Positions 1-11,712 of a DNA stretch of 64,000 nucleotides are shown piece by piece. The notes under the pieces are model-generated. The model saw nothing but the letters and a program-made list of their open reading frames with translations. It had not been told where the DNA came from and searched no databases. Position 1 is the stretch's first letter. Every line of letters begins with the position of its first letter. This stretch comes from Eumeta japonica (Eukaryota > Arthropoda > Insecta > Lepidoptera > Psychidae), in assembly GCA_005406025.1 (NCBI GenBank), contig BGZK01000093.1, positions 372,001-436,000 on the forward strand, written 5' to 3'. The position numbers were made by a program, and so were the translations under genes.

Positions 1-165
1 CGATTTCAGAATGTTGTCGCCGACTTCCGCGCACGCGACGACGCGCAGCTGGTCGCATTGACGATTGAAATTCAATTCACCGTCTTCCCGCTTGTTCCTG
101 GAGTCGGGTTTTCAATGGAAAACATTCCAAACGCTCGCTGCGTAAACGCAGACTGGTTCCTATGG
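1..165. other. GC-richer segment at window edge, no gene recognised
   Basis: The first 165 bases are clearly richer in G, C and CpG than the several kilobases that follow. No frame gives a recognisable protein motif. It could be the edge of a GC island or regulatory segment that extends left of the window. Confidence 0.35.
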
Positions 166-2935
166 TTGTAATTTTTAGTTTATAAATCTTCTTTTAAAAA
201 CTAGAAATTTGCGAATCGATGTCATGAAAAATTAACAAAAGTGATTTTGACATTTCTCGTTGAGCGGTATTGCTAAACGACTGGCTTTTTTAAGGTACAA
301 AATACTGACCTTATAACGTAACCGTTTATCTTTGGTAAGGTTAAATCATGAGGTACTAAACCGTGACCTTGAAGTATAAACAAATATTTTGTTTTCATTT
401 TACATGATCAGTGTTTTATAAGTCATAAACTATATCAAATATAAACTATACTTTTTTAGCACGTTAAACTGCTTTGACTCACCAAGAAATGGTAGAGCAG
501 CTTTCAAAAATTTTGCAATAATACATCATACTAAAAAATTCATAAGATTATTAATTAACTATTCGAATAATCTGTATTGATTACTCAATAAAAGTTTACA
601 TATTTTTAAATTTTCGTGTTTTATTTTATTTATGTATGAGCATAATATAATTGTACGTATTATATTGACGATTGCCACATCTCCTAAAGCTAACTTTGTA
701 GGACTTTAGGAATAGATTTTAAAACTATAATAGCTTTATTGGGTCATTCAGGCAACAATCTGTTCGCTTGCTTATGCGTCAAGCTATAAACGAAAACTAT
801 AAATAAAAAGACACGGATAATGGTTATTTTTTTGTATGTTTTATATAAAAATAGGATAAGAGTACATTTTACATACAAAAAATCGTTTAAAATCGCTTCG
901 GCACGCAATAATACTTCTAGTGAGAAAAGGAAAGCAGCTTAGTGGACATCGAATTACCCTTTTGTACGGTACACTTGTTTTACTTATCAGAAATATTATA
1001 AAACGTGCTTACTGTACATATATTAGTTTATATGCAGATACTATAGCACATAGTCCCCTCCATAAACATAGTAATTCATGAACTTTTAAAAATATTCATA
1101 TGAGGTAAAGCAAATCATATTATTTTTTTGCAGTATTGTGAAAAAAAATTGTGTGGAAATATAATAGAATACTAATGTATATTTTTAAAATTAAGTATTT
1201 CACAAACCTTTTAAAATGTATCCTATACAATGATATTAAAAAAAACAATTTTGAAGATTGCACAACCATGGCTGATACACCACATACCTATGCATGAGCA
1301 AAATTTCAATTTTTGTATTAAATAAATACAGAATACGATAAACCCAATCACAGTCAACGACGACCAAACACCAAAGTAATTTCTTTAGTATAGTTTTATA
1401 TAATATTTATTTTTAAATTTCCTTCATTTGTTTTAAAGACGTCCATTAACAGCGAGCCAGCCTTTTAATCTACCTCAGTATATGCAAATAATAATAATCA
1501 GGCGAGTGTGGAAAATTCCAGAACAAGAAGTTTCGTTTTATACGAAGTCTTTTTTTTCAGGGACTTTAGGCTACAAGTCGCAAAATATTTTAGACAATAA
1601 AAAGCGTGGTCTAAAAAAACTACCGTTGAAAATACGACGCAGAATTATTTAATTGTTCACATGATAAGTATACCGTCTCGCGCGACATGCGCTCGGAATG
1701 AAGCAATTTAAGTGCTAAACAAAAAAAAAGGACACCTGAAAAGCAGTTGGATCTGCAGTCCATCCCTGAAACTTTCCATTTCCACTTTCCGTATTCATCG
1801 ATGTCTCTTCGAGCTCCTTGAGTTATATATTTTGCCTACGAGACTTTGAGCTTAAAAATTTGAAGACCTTGCAGACCTTTCCTGAAACTTCTTGTTAATT
1901 TGGAGCTGAAACCGTTCAAAAATAAAATAACAATAAATTATTGAGCTCATCAAATTCAAAAAATCTATTTTAGTGCTTATTCGAGTTTTCCAAGCTAAAA
2001 ATATACTTCTAATATATTTTGACTTCTGTGAGTTCAAAAATCTACGAATATTAGTAAAAAAGATGTTTTTTTTAATTTTCAATTATGATATCCATTGAAA
2101 ACGTTGTTCAATTTTGATCTGCTTTACGGCATTCGATATAGTTTTTTAAGCAGAAAAAGATTACGGACTAGCAAACATCAAACAATCAAGATTTTTGCAA
2201 ATTATTTTGAAAAAGTTCTTTCTTCAATACCAATGTCTTTCGAAGAAGCCAAACGATTTCGCTGGTTTATAGTACTTTCCCAATTGAAAAATTTTCCATT
2301 TTCATAGCGAAGTTAAAAAGGGTTTTATACATTCTATTAATATTTAGAGAATAAATGCTCATGGATGTAACCAGCCTTGTTTTGAAACCAAGAAACCAAC
2401 CAGGTTTGTTTCTTTCGTAACAAAATTAACCATGATTGTGATTTTGAGTAATTTTGATTTGTAAAGATCTACCTTCAAGTTTCCTTAGTAATAGCATTGA
2501 ATAAAGAATGTTAATTTAAAAAATGATAATACATTGAAACGCTATACACTACTTAAATATTATGACAAGTTTTAAGTGTTATTATATAACCTACGAAATA
2601 AAGTTATTTTGAATTTTTAACGTGACGTGTTGCATTAAAATCAAATATATTATTTTTTGTTATTCATATGTTTTGTAATATGTACAGCACGCACTGTTAA
2701 AAAATAGCGCCAAAGAAAGTTTTAAACTAATTCAAGATAATGTAAACGAAAACCATTTCACATTGTAATACAGAAAAAGTGCTGTTGGCGATTTCAACGT
2801 TGTATTTTATTGTCCCGGTCGACTTTCTTCGGTGGCGCACTCCCACGTTTTCCCCGCTGTCGGAAGATTTCAGATAAGCCAGCTCGATAGACAATGATGG
2901 ATGTCGTGCAAAAATTGTCTTATTTACTCCATAAA
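166..2935. other. AT-rich non-coding stretch, nothing recognised
   Basis: About 2.8 kb of AT-rich DNA with homopolymer runs. The short open frames (for example near 1852-2082 on the minus strand and 2095-2307 on the plus strand) show no domain, signal peptide or coding-like composition. I see no RNA gene or mobile-element end that I can name. Confidence 0.5.
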
Positions 2936-2936
2936 A

Positions 2937-3342
2937 TAATGGACCCCGTCGCTTGTTCTTATCTTTCAAATTAACGTCTGTTAATACTAATACTTTTACT
3001 TGAAATGAGTTTAATTATCGTTAACGCTTTAATGCTGCGTCCATTAATCAACGTCCATTAGGCCGACCGGCCGTTGCCGGTTATTACGCAAGACTTTAAA
3101 TTCTGTACGAGATCTGGTAGTTTGAGGATATAGCCCGGAAACATTTTGAAGTCTCAAACTTTGATGATTTGTAATACGTTTGTATTGAAAAGATCAACCG
3201 ATTCTGTAGAATAATAATAACCCCGTCGCTTGTGTCTTATCTTTGGGTCTGTTAATACTAATACTTTTACTTGTCAATATATCGTTAACGTCGTTTGCTG
3301 GAAGGTTTAAAATCAACGAACCATAATAGACGCCGACTAACG
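2937..3342. repeat. Diverged direct duplication (two units about 275 bp apart)
   Basis: The segment from about 2937 to 3068 recurs at about 3212 to 3342. Both units carry 'ccccgtcgcttgt', then the identical 20-mer 'tgttaatactaatactttta', then 'atcgttaacg' and a diverged 'atcaacg...' block. The second copy has small deletions relative to the first. Either a local tandem duplication or two copies of one dispersed repeat would explain this. Confidence 0.7.
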
Positions 3343-5420
3343 AGAAGGTGAAATTAAAAGGTTGTAATCTTTAATTTAGTTCTATATAAGACATAAAATA
3401 AATAACCAAATATTTTGTTTCCGTAGTTAATTAATTTATTGTAATGTACTTGCAGCTTTAAAATTGTCTTCCGGTCACGTTTACGGACAGCTATATATAA
3501 CGATTTGTATCTTTGTCCGGTCATCTGTTAAAACTGCTGAATGTAACGGTTTGGAACTTTGACCACGCGCAATAGTATATCATATGCTATGGCTATTTAT
3601 TTTCTGTTCCATACATGAAATTCTTTATTTAATTTCTTAAAACGGCTATTCAGACATAAGTTGTATATCATTCAGGTTATATAAGTTAGAAATTTGGTGA
3701 TTTCGTAACTCATTAGAATCTACATGTTTATAAAAGATTTTCACTAAGCAGCTGATTACGGTTTATGTTTAGGTCCTAAATCTTAAGAAAAATGTCCATC
3801 TAGTATTAAATTAAGCGCATTTTCAATTGGTCGTTAAACTCGTCCAAAAGCGTAGAGTTGTTTACTGGGAATTAACTTTTCGTTTTGAGTAGATTAAATG
3901 ACAAACCATTTCGCTTTTCCTTAAATAAATAACTCGGCCTTAACACGAAAATTCCTTTGAAACAGGAACCCCAGCGGAAAACAATACGGAACAATCCGCA
4001 GAATGTTTTTAATAATGATAACTGGTGCGTAAATATATTAAATGCACCATTTATTTTTTTATCGGCTTATGAATGTCTTTGAATATCACGTATGTCGTTT
4101 CCAATACGGATTTTCCTAATAACGCCATGTATTGAAAGTATATAGTATTCAATAGTATATATATGAGTTCGCGACCGCAATATTGAGCTTCTGCCGCACG
4201 TCACTTACTGTATTGCTGTAATCTATCAGCAAAACCTTAGATATTAAACAAAACAATATCGACATTTACAGAGTACTATATTTTCCGACATACGTATCGT
4301 TTCATATTATGTCGCTTTTCCGTATTTTAATAAGAATGAAAACAAACATAAAACATTTTATATTATATATAAATAGCCATATGTAACTACTATATTAGGG
4401 CTACAGGCTTCTGGAGTAATATAATACAAGAGAAATATATTTTTTTATTTGCTTCGAAACTTACAAAGTTTTGTAAATTCAATATAGATATTACTGTACA
4501 ATATTTTAAATAATTTAGGTATTTTGTTTGTTTTCATTGTTATTAAGAGGCGGTAAAGTGATTTGATATATTATATAAAATAAAATGTAAGACATAAAAT
4601 CCAACTAATCGGTAAATATAATATTATTCCTTATCTAAGATGTAAATATTTGATTATTGCAACGTTGTTAGTACAAGAACATTAATATTAAAAATTGTAT
4701 GGTTATGTCTGCAATATAATATAGCGTTATGATGAGTTTTAACGCCAGAGTATATTTATGTATATATCTACTAAAATACGTATTATCTCTATTTCGCGTC
4801 ACGTAAATTAGGTAAATAGCTAGCACTTAAGTTGAATTTTATATAAACAGAACCTTTTATCCAGGGTCAAGAAATAAAGTAAGCAAGGCTGACGAGGAAT
4901 TTATTAGCCCGCATGCTGTAATCGCCTCGCCTGCCTCCTGACGGAAAGCGGTCCGCTTATCCGACATTATCCGACAGATTTATGTGTCCTGGTGTTTTTC
5001 GTAAGGCTTGATAATACGTTAGCCAATCTTAATTCGGTCGATTTATAGTTTTTTTTTTTGTACAAGTAACTGCAACATTTTGTTTGTCGTAAACGTTTCA
5101 AAAGATAAAGAAAAGACCAACGAGTACTTAATTCGTGCTTGCACACTGTGGTTTCAGGACTATTGATATGGAAAAAAGTGTATTATGCACTTATATGAGC
5201 GGTAGAAAAGCGATTTGGGGAATGTGGCAGTTAAACATTAATATTGGATATATGGTGTTTGTCTTCTGTTATGGCATTAGCGTTATGAAGTATCAAACGT
5301 CGGTTAAATAAATAAATATATCCTTTAACAATGTTTTTGGATTCTATGTCTTTATTTTTATTGAAAAATATACCTAAGGCTTTCTAGACATTAGGTATAG
5401 TATACGTATATATAGTATAC
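3343..5420. other. AT-rich non-coding stretch
   Basis: No gene, RNA or nameable repeat is visible. A small GC-richer patch lies around 4905-4985, but it has no open frame of note. Confidence 0.45.
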
Positions 5421-5421
5421 G

Positions 5422-5459
5422 TTTTAAATACAACAATACGACTATTGTTGTATTTAAAA
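5422..5459. repeat. Perfect inverted repeat, 17-nt arms, 4-nt loop
   Basis: The left arm 5422-5438 is the exact reverse complement of 5443-5459, with the loop 'cgac'. It lies just downstream of a TA/GTATAC-rich patch. It is one of a set of short-loop inverted repeats in this window. Confidence 0.9.
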
Positions 5460-5663
5460 ATTATAAAACTAAAATTATAATATAAATAAATTATAAAAAA
5501 ATAATCGATTTTTGAGGATTTTGGAAATTTTGAAAAATTGTGAGCGACCTTTTAAAAATTTTTTTTTTGAGCTTTCCTTTGGAGGGGGCTCTTAAAACAT
5601 GATAAACTAACATATTTGCACAGGAGACTAGAAAAAAATAATCGTTTTTTTTGGGTCGCCCTA

Positions 5664-5688
5664 ATATATATATATATATATATATATT
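5664..5688. repeat. (TA)n microsatellite
   Basis: About 25 bases of uninterrupted TA dinucleotides, directly visible. Confidence 0.95.
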
Positions 5689-5852
5689 AAAACGATACAC
5701 GCTGTTCAGAAGGTGTTACAACAGCAGTCGCATATTAGGACACTGATTATGAGAATACAGGCATTACTTTGCATCGTATTAGAACCGCTTTCTTTTATGT
5801 ATATGCATTATTTTCTTTTTGCCAGAAATCAGGTTTCTCTGTAGCATGTGTA

Positions 5853-5945
5853 GTGAAAGCAAGAGATATGTGCAAGGAGCGTCCCATGTGGACATCAATG
5901 GTCTTTGCCTACCCTCCTGAGAAATAGGCGGGAATATATAATAAA
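5853..5945 (+). pseudogene. Non-LTR retrotransposon (LINE) 3' fragment, C-terminal tail of pol
   Basis: Read from 5853 to the stop at 5925-5927, this encodes a 24-residue tail containing 'CKERPMWTSMVFAYPPEK' followed by a stop. It matches the tail of the larger LINE fragment at 47.3-47.7 kb, which ends 'CKARTVWKSVVFAYSSKK' and stop, and both are followed by 'ggcg'. This is the extreme C-terminus of a reverse-transcriptase polyprotein and the start of its 3' untranslated region, as expected of a 5'-truncated LINE insertion. The remainder of the element is missing. The clade is uncertain. Protein identity comes from my recognition of the motif, not from a search. Confidence 0.7.
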
Positions 5946-6061
5946 AAGGAATTCAGGTCATCACAATATACAATTGGTGCAGAGTTCAAATAGCTATCTG
6001 TTAAGTTTCATAAATCACACACCTGTGATAGTCCAATAGATGAATAGACAAACATCGCAGA

Positions 6062-6115
6062 GTCAGTAATAGGATTCCGTTTCGTATCCTTCGGGTTCGA
6101 AACCATAACAATTTT
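6062..6115 (+). repeat. GGTTCCG-family repeat, short fragment
   Basis: Contains 'taggattccgtttcgtatcc' followed by 'ttcgggttcgaaaccataac'. This is a diverged version of the paired 'gggttccg ... cggaaccct' motif that marks a very common lepidopteran interspersed repeat. Larger copies lie elsewhere in this window. Confidence 0.5.
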
Positions 6116-6194
6116 GGTTGAAATAATTTATTATACTGAAATAAACAAAATTATTCCTACAAGAAACTCTCATTTCGCAGCTTCCATTTATTCA

Positions 6195-6290
6195 TCATGT
6201 ATTCGCCACCGTCCGCAGCTCCCGACAGGTGGCGCCACAATGGCGTCTTCAAGGGGCGCCATTGTGACGCCATCTGTGGGGAGAGTGCGA
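6195..6290. other. GC island with a 16-nt-arm inverted repeat
   Basis: A CpG-rich island in AT-rich DNA. Within it, 6230-6245 and 6257-6272 are inverted copies with one mismatch in 16, separated by 11 bases. The arms contain 'ggcgcca' and 'cacaatggcg', which resembles paired binding sites. Its function is unknown. Confidence 0.6.
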
Positions 6291-6619
6291 GTCTTACACC
6301 AGTGACGCCGCACGTCCAAACTTGAGTACGTGTAGATGTACGCTAGCCTTAGTCAAACGAGGATTGTTACACCACCGATTTGCGATTAAAAGTCTTCCTT
6401 GCACATCTTTGATTTATTAATTTTACAAGGAATCACGCGAATATTTTTAGGCTGCCTCGTTGACGGTATTAGTTACCTACAGTCACTTCGTGTTTTTGTT
6501 TGCTTTTCTTTAAGAGTTTTTTTCTTAGATGGACTATCCAGGACGTTCCCGTCCTTGAAGGTAATTTACATGACTTTTATTTGTCCATTTTTCAAGTGAA
6601 AACTTCTTTTTATAAGGGA

Positions 6620-6985
6620 CTAGCTGTCCCGCCCGCTTCGCTGGGTAATTTTTATTATAAATAAAATGCCGAAAGATTTACGGAATTCGAAAAATGTGTA
6701 GCCTAGAGCCATCTACAAATCATCCCGCATCGAATGGTCCCAGTCCCATGTCCGTACGTTTAGTAGTTTTTACGTGATGGGCGAACAAAGACAACCTATT
6801 TTCATTATATATGTATAAATTATACAATATTGCAATGAAATTAAGAAAGGAAATAATTTTGCGATATTCCTCCACATATAACATTATGAACATTTTTTTT
6901 TTCTCCGTGGACTCCTTTGTGTGAAGCATAACATAATAAGGTCTTTGAAAATGAAATAATTTATATATAATAAATAACATGTCCA
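6620..6985 (-). mobile_element. Helitron-like non-autonomous repeat, probable
   Basis: The plus strand shows 'actagctgtcccgcccgctt' at 6620. Read on the minus strand this is a GC-rich, hairpin-like 'agcgaagcgggc' segment followed by CTAG and then T, the usual form of a Helitron 3' end. Further in lies 'catctacaaatcatcccgca' and 'tagtagtttttacgtgatgg', shared with the repeat at 12.5-12.7 kb. The distal end is not clear, so the right boundary is approximate. No protein is encoded. Confidence 0.5.
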
Positions 6986-6999
6986 ATAACACGTAGATA

Positions 7000-7206
7000 C
7001 TTTCATTAAAAATTCTTTTGTACAGTTTGTAATACTTAATGGATTGTTCAAATATTTATATATACTAATAATTAATACATATAAGCATCAAACTTGGTAC
7101 GCTTATAGTACAAGCTCTAAAGTCAAATTAAACATATAACTGAAAGTTACTGTGTAATGGTACGGAACCCTTACTGCACGAGTCAGAATTGTACTTGGCC
7201 GGTTAT
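7000..7206 (+). repeat. GGTTCCG-family repeat, 3' end
   Basis: Ends with 'acggaacccttactgcacga' and then 'gtacttggccggtt', the conserved 3' end of the family that has near full-length copies at 28.96-29.71 and 48.90-49.77 kb. The upstream limit is a guess. Confidence 0.6.
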
Positions 7207-7490
7207 TAATTTAGATAGTCAGATTTAAAAGTTGATAAACAATTGATTCATTTAAATACAATTCCCTTTAATAATTCACTAGATATTTTACATAAAAAAG
7301 GATGTGATATACATTTATAGAGTACGTTATTATGTATTGTACATTATAAATGTTATTCTCCTTATCATAAATAAAGTATCAAACTTTGTTTACAATTTTC
7401 ACATTGTGAATTCAGGAAAAAATAAGTAATTATAAAAATATATGATATGATTACATTTTTTAATAAAACCATAGATATTTTTAATAAAAG

Positions 7491-7510
7491 CAATAGAATA
7501 TATTCTATTG
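7491..7510. repeat. 20-nt perfect palindrome
   Basis: 'caatagaata' is followed immediately by its reverse complement with no spacer. Confidence 0.9.
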
Positions 7511-8138
7511 TCATGAAAATCATTCTACGAAATTGGATAATCGATTATTTACACATAAAATATTTATAATTTTTTGAATAGGTATAACATTTTGATCGAT
7601 GTTTAGTATGGTGTATAATTTAAATATCCTTAGAAACATAAATTAAAAAGGTATACATTAAGATCTAATGAATAATTTATTGCCACTTTGATTCAATTAA
7701 CATAAAACGGTTATTAAAATGAATTCTCATGGAAACTTTGAATTTAATTACTTTGAAACACGTAACTAACTGGAAACAGAGCGCCATCTTCACCATTCTT
7801 ACAAACCTGGCTTCGTAGCGATTTAACATTCTGTATGTGTGAACTCCATCACTAAAAATAACTTTTGATTTATGTAAATATTTTATTAAAATATTTCATA
7901 TGGGTAATTAGAAGGAAAATTATTTTTGAAATCATTTTAAAAATAACCAAAATACAGTTGTTTAAAACAGCAGATTAACTATCGAGAACATGCAGTAACA
8001 TAAAATACATGTATGTAATATTCTTTGTTGAACTAGTTCCGTGTTATTTTCTAGAAAAAGAAGAAAAGCGATTTTTTATAGTTTAGGAGAACAAAGGTAA
8101 TAATGAAGGTATAGGAAAATATTTGGAAAATCCAAAAG

Positions 8139-8548
8139 TGCACGACTCATAATGTTCATTAGTTTTTTGTTAATAACTATTAAACGACACAAATCAAGTT
8201 AACCATTTTCAATACCAATCTCCGGACAGTGGATCTCAAGCTATTAAAAAAAAATGGATCAAATTAGTTAATTAATACGCTCGCTATCGTGTCCGGAACG
8301 AAAAAAGTGTTGATTGACAGGAAATTTCTTTTGTCTATTTTGATAGTTTTTTCTAATTGTATTATGTTAAATCGATTTGAACCAGTGATAGAATTAATCT
8401 TCATTAAATTATCTATCAAATAGTGCACAGGTTAATAAAATTACATGAATTATTAATCGTGTTATTGATGAAAAAAGTTACGAAACTGAGGAAAAAAAAT
8501 TATTCGTTCGTAGAGCACTTCTTAATGCTTCGCATTATGAGTCGTGCA
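8139..8548. mobile_element. 410-bp element with 16-nt terminal inverted repeats (possible MITE)
   Basis: The 16-mer 'tgcacgactcataatg' at 8139-8154 recurs exactly in reverse complement at 8533-8548. The 378 bp between contains no open frame. I cannot define a clean target-site duplication next to the ends. It may be a small DNA transposon derivative, or the repeats may be internal to a larger element. Confidence 0.5.
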
Positions 8549-8879
8549 AAATTGTAGTTAAAGTTTACAAATGAAGAATTGTATACTTGAGAGAAGCACT
8601 ACGCCATATTTTCCATCTGAGAGGTCAAGGAGAATACTAAAAACTTGTACATGCTGTTTTTGACTTTAAAAAAGGTTGTAATGGAATGCCTCTGAATGAC
8701 TGAAAGGAAAAATGTGCATGAGAAGTACTTAATTGACTATAATATTCAATGTGTTTCAGAAAGCCATCACAAAATTAAGGACCGCTGCTGGGCGACGAAA
8801 AGACTTAACGTAGGGCTTAAATTAAGGGTTGACGTCAAGTCCAAAGACAAAACTTTACTCGTTTATCGCTAAAAATATA

Positions 8880-8919
8880 AAGAGAGAAGAAGAGACCATT
8901 TCGTCTCTTCTTCTCTCTT
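8880..8919. repeat. Perfect inverted repeat, 17-nt arms, 6-nt loop
   Basis: The purine-rich arm 8880-8896 is exactly reverse-complemented at 8903-8919. It lies just 5' of the recognisable jockey-like LINE remnant and may have arisen after that element died. Confidence 0.9.
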
Positions 8920-8943
8920 CAGTAGCACTCCCTTTATGCGACA

Positions 8944-9482
8944 CTGAATATCATTGCCCCGGGGGCCGACACATAAAAAAGCAATCAGTTTTGCAATACC
9001 TAAAGAATAGAGTAAAATTAGCTTCTAAAAAGCTCGGGGTACTCAATAGAACGTAATTGTTTCAAACCGGATCATAGCCTCCTACTTTAAAAGCCACAGA
9101 TCCGACAACATATTGTGTGGTCACTTCTGAAGCGTCCATTATCAATACCTCTAGATAGCATCCAAGCGTTTCGTATTATAGACGACCACGTATTATTCGG
9201 CTAGCTCGACAAGTTGGCTTTGCGAAGAGATAGAGTATCTTATCTATAATTTTTGGCATATTTTATGAGGAGTGCTTTGAAGTACTATTTAACCTCATTC
9301 TTGTCCCTGAATGACGTCATCGTTCCATTCGCCAAAAATACCATTATCGCCATCTTGATAGCTGACGTTCTACCATTATACGCTTCATACGCAATTTTTT
9401 GTGACGTACGAAAAAGGATTTGCCCTCAGCGGTATTCCTAATGAACTACGACAAGGGGCTCTTCAAGAAAATTTCTTGCTAA
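8944..9482 (+). pseudogene. Decayed jockey-like LINE, 3' end of the reverse transcriptase ORF
   Basis: Translation with frame changes recovers the C-terminal region typical of jockey-like retrotransposon polyproteins. First comes 'KLASKKLGVLNRT' (near 9015-9056). Then, after a frameshift, 'RIIDDHVLFG' and 'LDKLALRRD'. Then 'FGIFYEECFEVLFNLILVPE', 'KYHYRHLDS', 'RSTIIRFIRNFL' and finally 'LPSAVF' with 'YDKGLFKKIS' (9247-9475). The order and spacing match the family's post-catalytic region. Several in-frame stops and at least two frameshifts show it is long dead. The 5' part, including the catalytic FADD-type box, is absent or unrecognisable. Recognition is from memory of the family; an alignment would settle the exact clade. 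Confidence 0.75.
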
Positions 9483-10616
9483 AAATTCGAGAACACAATA
9501 GTGATCGTGGTGAGTATGGACACCTGTGACCGCCTACTCACTGGTGGATCGTATATTCGTTTGCTTCTTAAAAATTCTACACAAAACTGATGACAGAAAC
9601 TTTGGTATTTTCACTGCAAAAAGTAGCGTACTTAGTTCCATGATATTTTTAGTTTTGTACTTCAAAATATTGGCCACACGAATATGTTAGTTCATTTTGA
9701 TTTATATCCTGGTTTGTTTTTCCAACTTTATGCTTAAAATTAACCACGATATCCATAATTCAAACATACTGTACATTTCCGAAGCCTGAAAATGAAAGTC
9801 CATGAAAATATTGAGATAGTTGTGTAGAACGATTCTAATGGATAAAATAAGGAATGAGTATATATGTTGAAGGAAGCTTGAAAGTTATACCGGCTAAGAA
9901 TAGCGAAAAAACCAACTACAACAATTCCAAATTACCATACATATGTGTGCATATACAATCTGCACATTGGAAAAGTCATGTGCCAAAGAAAATGATGATG
10001 TAGAGGGTGATCAAAGAAGAGATTGATTGTTTGTGGGAGTTTATAGTTGTGGAATGAACCTTATGAGCAAAATCCAAAAGAATTATTCAACATTTAAACA
10101 TGTCACTTCGACCTTAAATAGAAGTATTAAATAAAATGTGAAACAAAAGATAATGATTCTATAATTTTATACACAAAGTCTAAATATAACAATGTCATCC
10201 TAAAAGCATTTTAAAATTTAATATAGTATAAGTAGAGGGCTTGACGACGTATCATACAATATTCGCTTAGATCGTCTGCGCCTTGCGCACCGATATGCGC
10301 CCTCCATATCGGATTGCAATAAATTCGACGAGGGTCGTTTACGACTTAGGGGAGAAAAGTATAGTTTTGCTCGTGAAAATATCCTCAAAAGCATTTTTCT
10401 GTTCTGAAAGAGAGGATGTAAGCCATCATTTATAATATTTCTGGTTATTTGATTATGCATATTAATTATTTTATATTTTTATATCAACAACCTTTTATAA
10501 GCGCATTTTAAAAATAATTTTTTACTTTGGTCAGCCGAAGTCAAATTAAATCATAAGGGTTCTCAATAAAAGAACTCAAATAATAAGTTTGCTGCTTAAA
10601 TTAAATATAACTAACT
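9483..10616. other. AT-rich non-coding stretch
   Basis: No gene or element end is recognised. Short minus-strand open frames (10218-10460) look like chance. Confidence 0.45.
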
Positions 10617-11712
10617 AGGTCAGGGAAAAAGAATTTTTGTATTGTGTTAGTAAAAAGTTACAGTAAAATCTTTTTGGTTGTGCTGTTTGTATCTGGCTAG
10701 TTTTGATACCACTAAATGGATGACATTTAAAAAAAAAAGTAAAAACGGCGCACCGCTATTATTCAATTGTTTTTGTGTCCACCAAAATCAGTGAATCAAA
10801 CATAGAAATGCTATCTGTTTGGAAGTTTTATTACAAAAAAGAGAAAAACGTGCCACAATACGCGAAAAAAATATGACGTTTATGAACCTAATATAGTGTT
10901 GGTAAGAGTAGCACAAAACTGTTTCAAGCATTTTCAGTCCGGTAATTTCCATGTCAAAGATGAACTTCATTCTGGTCGACCCGATAAGAATAAAGTCGAT
11001 GCAATTTTGGAAAAAGTAGGACAAGATCGGTGTATTAGTTCTTAAGACATAGCTGAAGAGCTAGGAATTGACCACAAAATAGTTTTAACTCATTTGAAAA
11101 AAGCTGGATATACGAAAATAGCGTGGTACTTGGGTCCCACACAAGCTCCGTGAAAAAAATCTAATAATTTGTGTCTATTTTCTAATTTTTTCATTTGCGA
11201 TTTAAACGTACTGAAACCGAGCCGTTTTTGAAAAGATTTATCGATGGTGATGAAAAATGGATTACCTATATCAAGAACGTACGAAAAAGATCATAGTCCA
11301 TAGGCAAAAAAGCTCTACAGACTATAACGAAACCCTATGGTGGGATTGGAAGGGAAAATTCATCATGAGCCTTTAGTTCCGGGCAAATATTGAGCAAGTT
11401 TAGTTGGGAAGTGCTAATGCTCACCATAACCCTGATCTTACACTTTTAGATTTTCACCTATTTCGGTCTCTTAAGAATTCTTTAGATAGTGTCAGCTTAA
11501 TATCAAAAAATGACTGTCAAAACTTCTTGTCGTAGTTTTTTGATAAGAATTCCCAAAATTTCTACAACAATGAGATTATGTCGCTATCTAAAAAATGGCA
11601 ACAAGTTGTAAACAAAATGACGTATATATATTATAATTAAATGTCAGTAAAATGTGATGACAAATTATCTTGAATTTGTATATGAAATACGAAAAACCTA
11701 TTTCCTCGACCT
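10617..11712 (+). mobile_element. Mariner (Tc1/mariner superfamily) element, inactive, with both terminal repeats
   Basis: The 5' end 'aggtcagggaaaaagaattt' (from 10617) and the 3' end (to about 11712, reading 'aggtcgaggaaataggtttt' on the minus strand) are inverted, imperfect copies of about 27 bp. The 5' end is preceded by the T of a TA target, while the matching TA on the right is degraded to TT. At about 1.1 kb it is shorter than a usual mariner of about 1.3 kb, which fits the internal deletion seen in the transposase. Confidence 0.85.
10817..11640 (+). pseudogene. Mariner transposase pseudogene with internal deletion
   Basis: Conceptual translation with shifts gives 'VARVAQNCFKHFQSGNFHVK', then 'HSGRPDKNKVDAILEKV', 'DIAEELGIDHKIVLTHLKKA' (paired helix-turn-helix DNA-binding region), 'FIDGDEKWITY' (first catalytic Asp), 'GLEGKIHHEPLVPGKY', 'WEVLM', 'LDFHLFRSLKNSL' (third catalytic Asp of the DD34D triad) and 'KKWQQVVNK'. 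The stretch between 'PGKY' and 'WEVLM', which in the family carries the second catalytic Asp, is missing. Several stops, including one right after 'QDRCISS', confirm it is non-functional. Transposases of this family cut and paste DNA at TA sites. It lies centrally between the element's terminal repeats. Confidence 0.85.
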
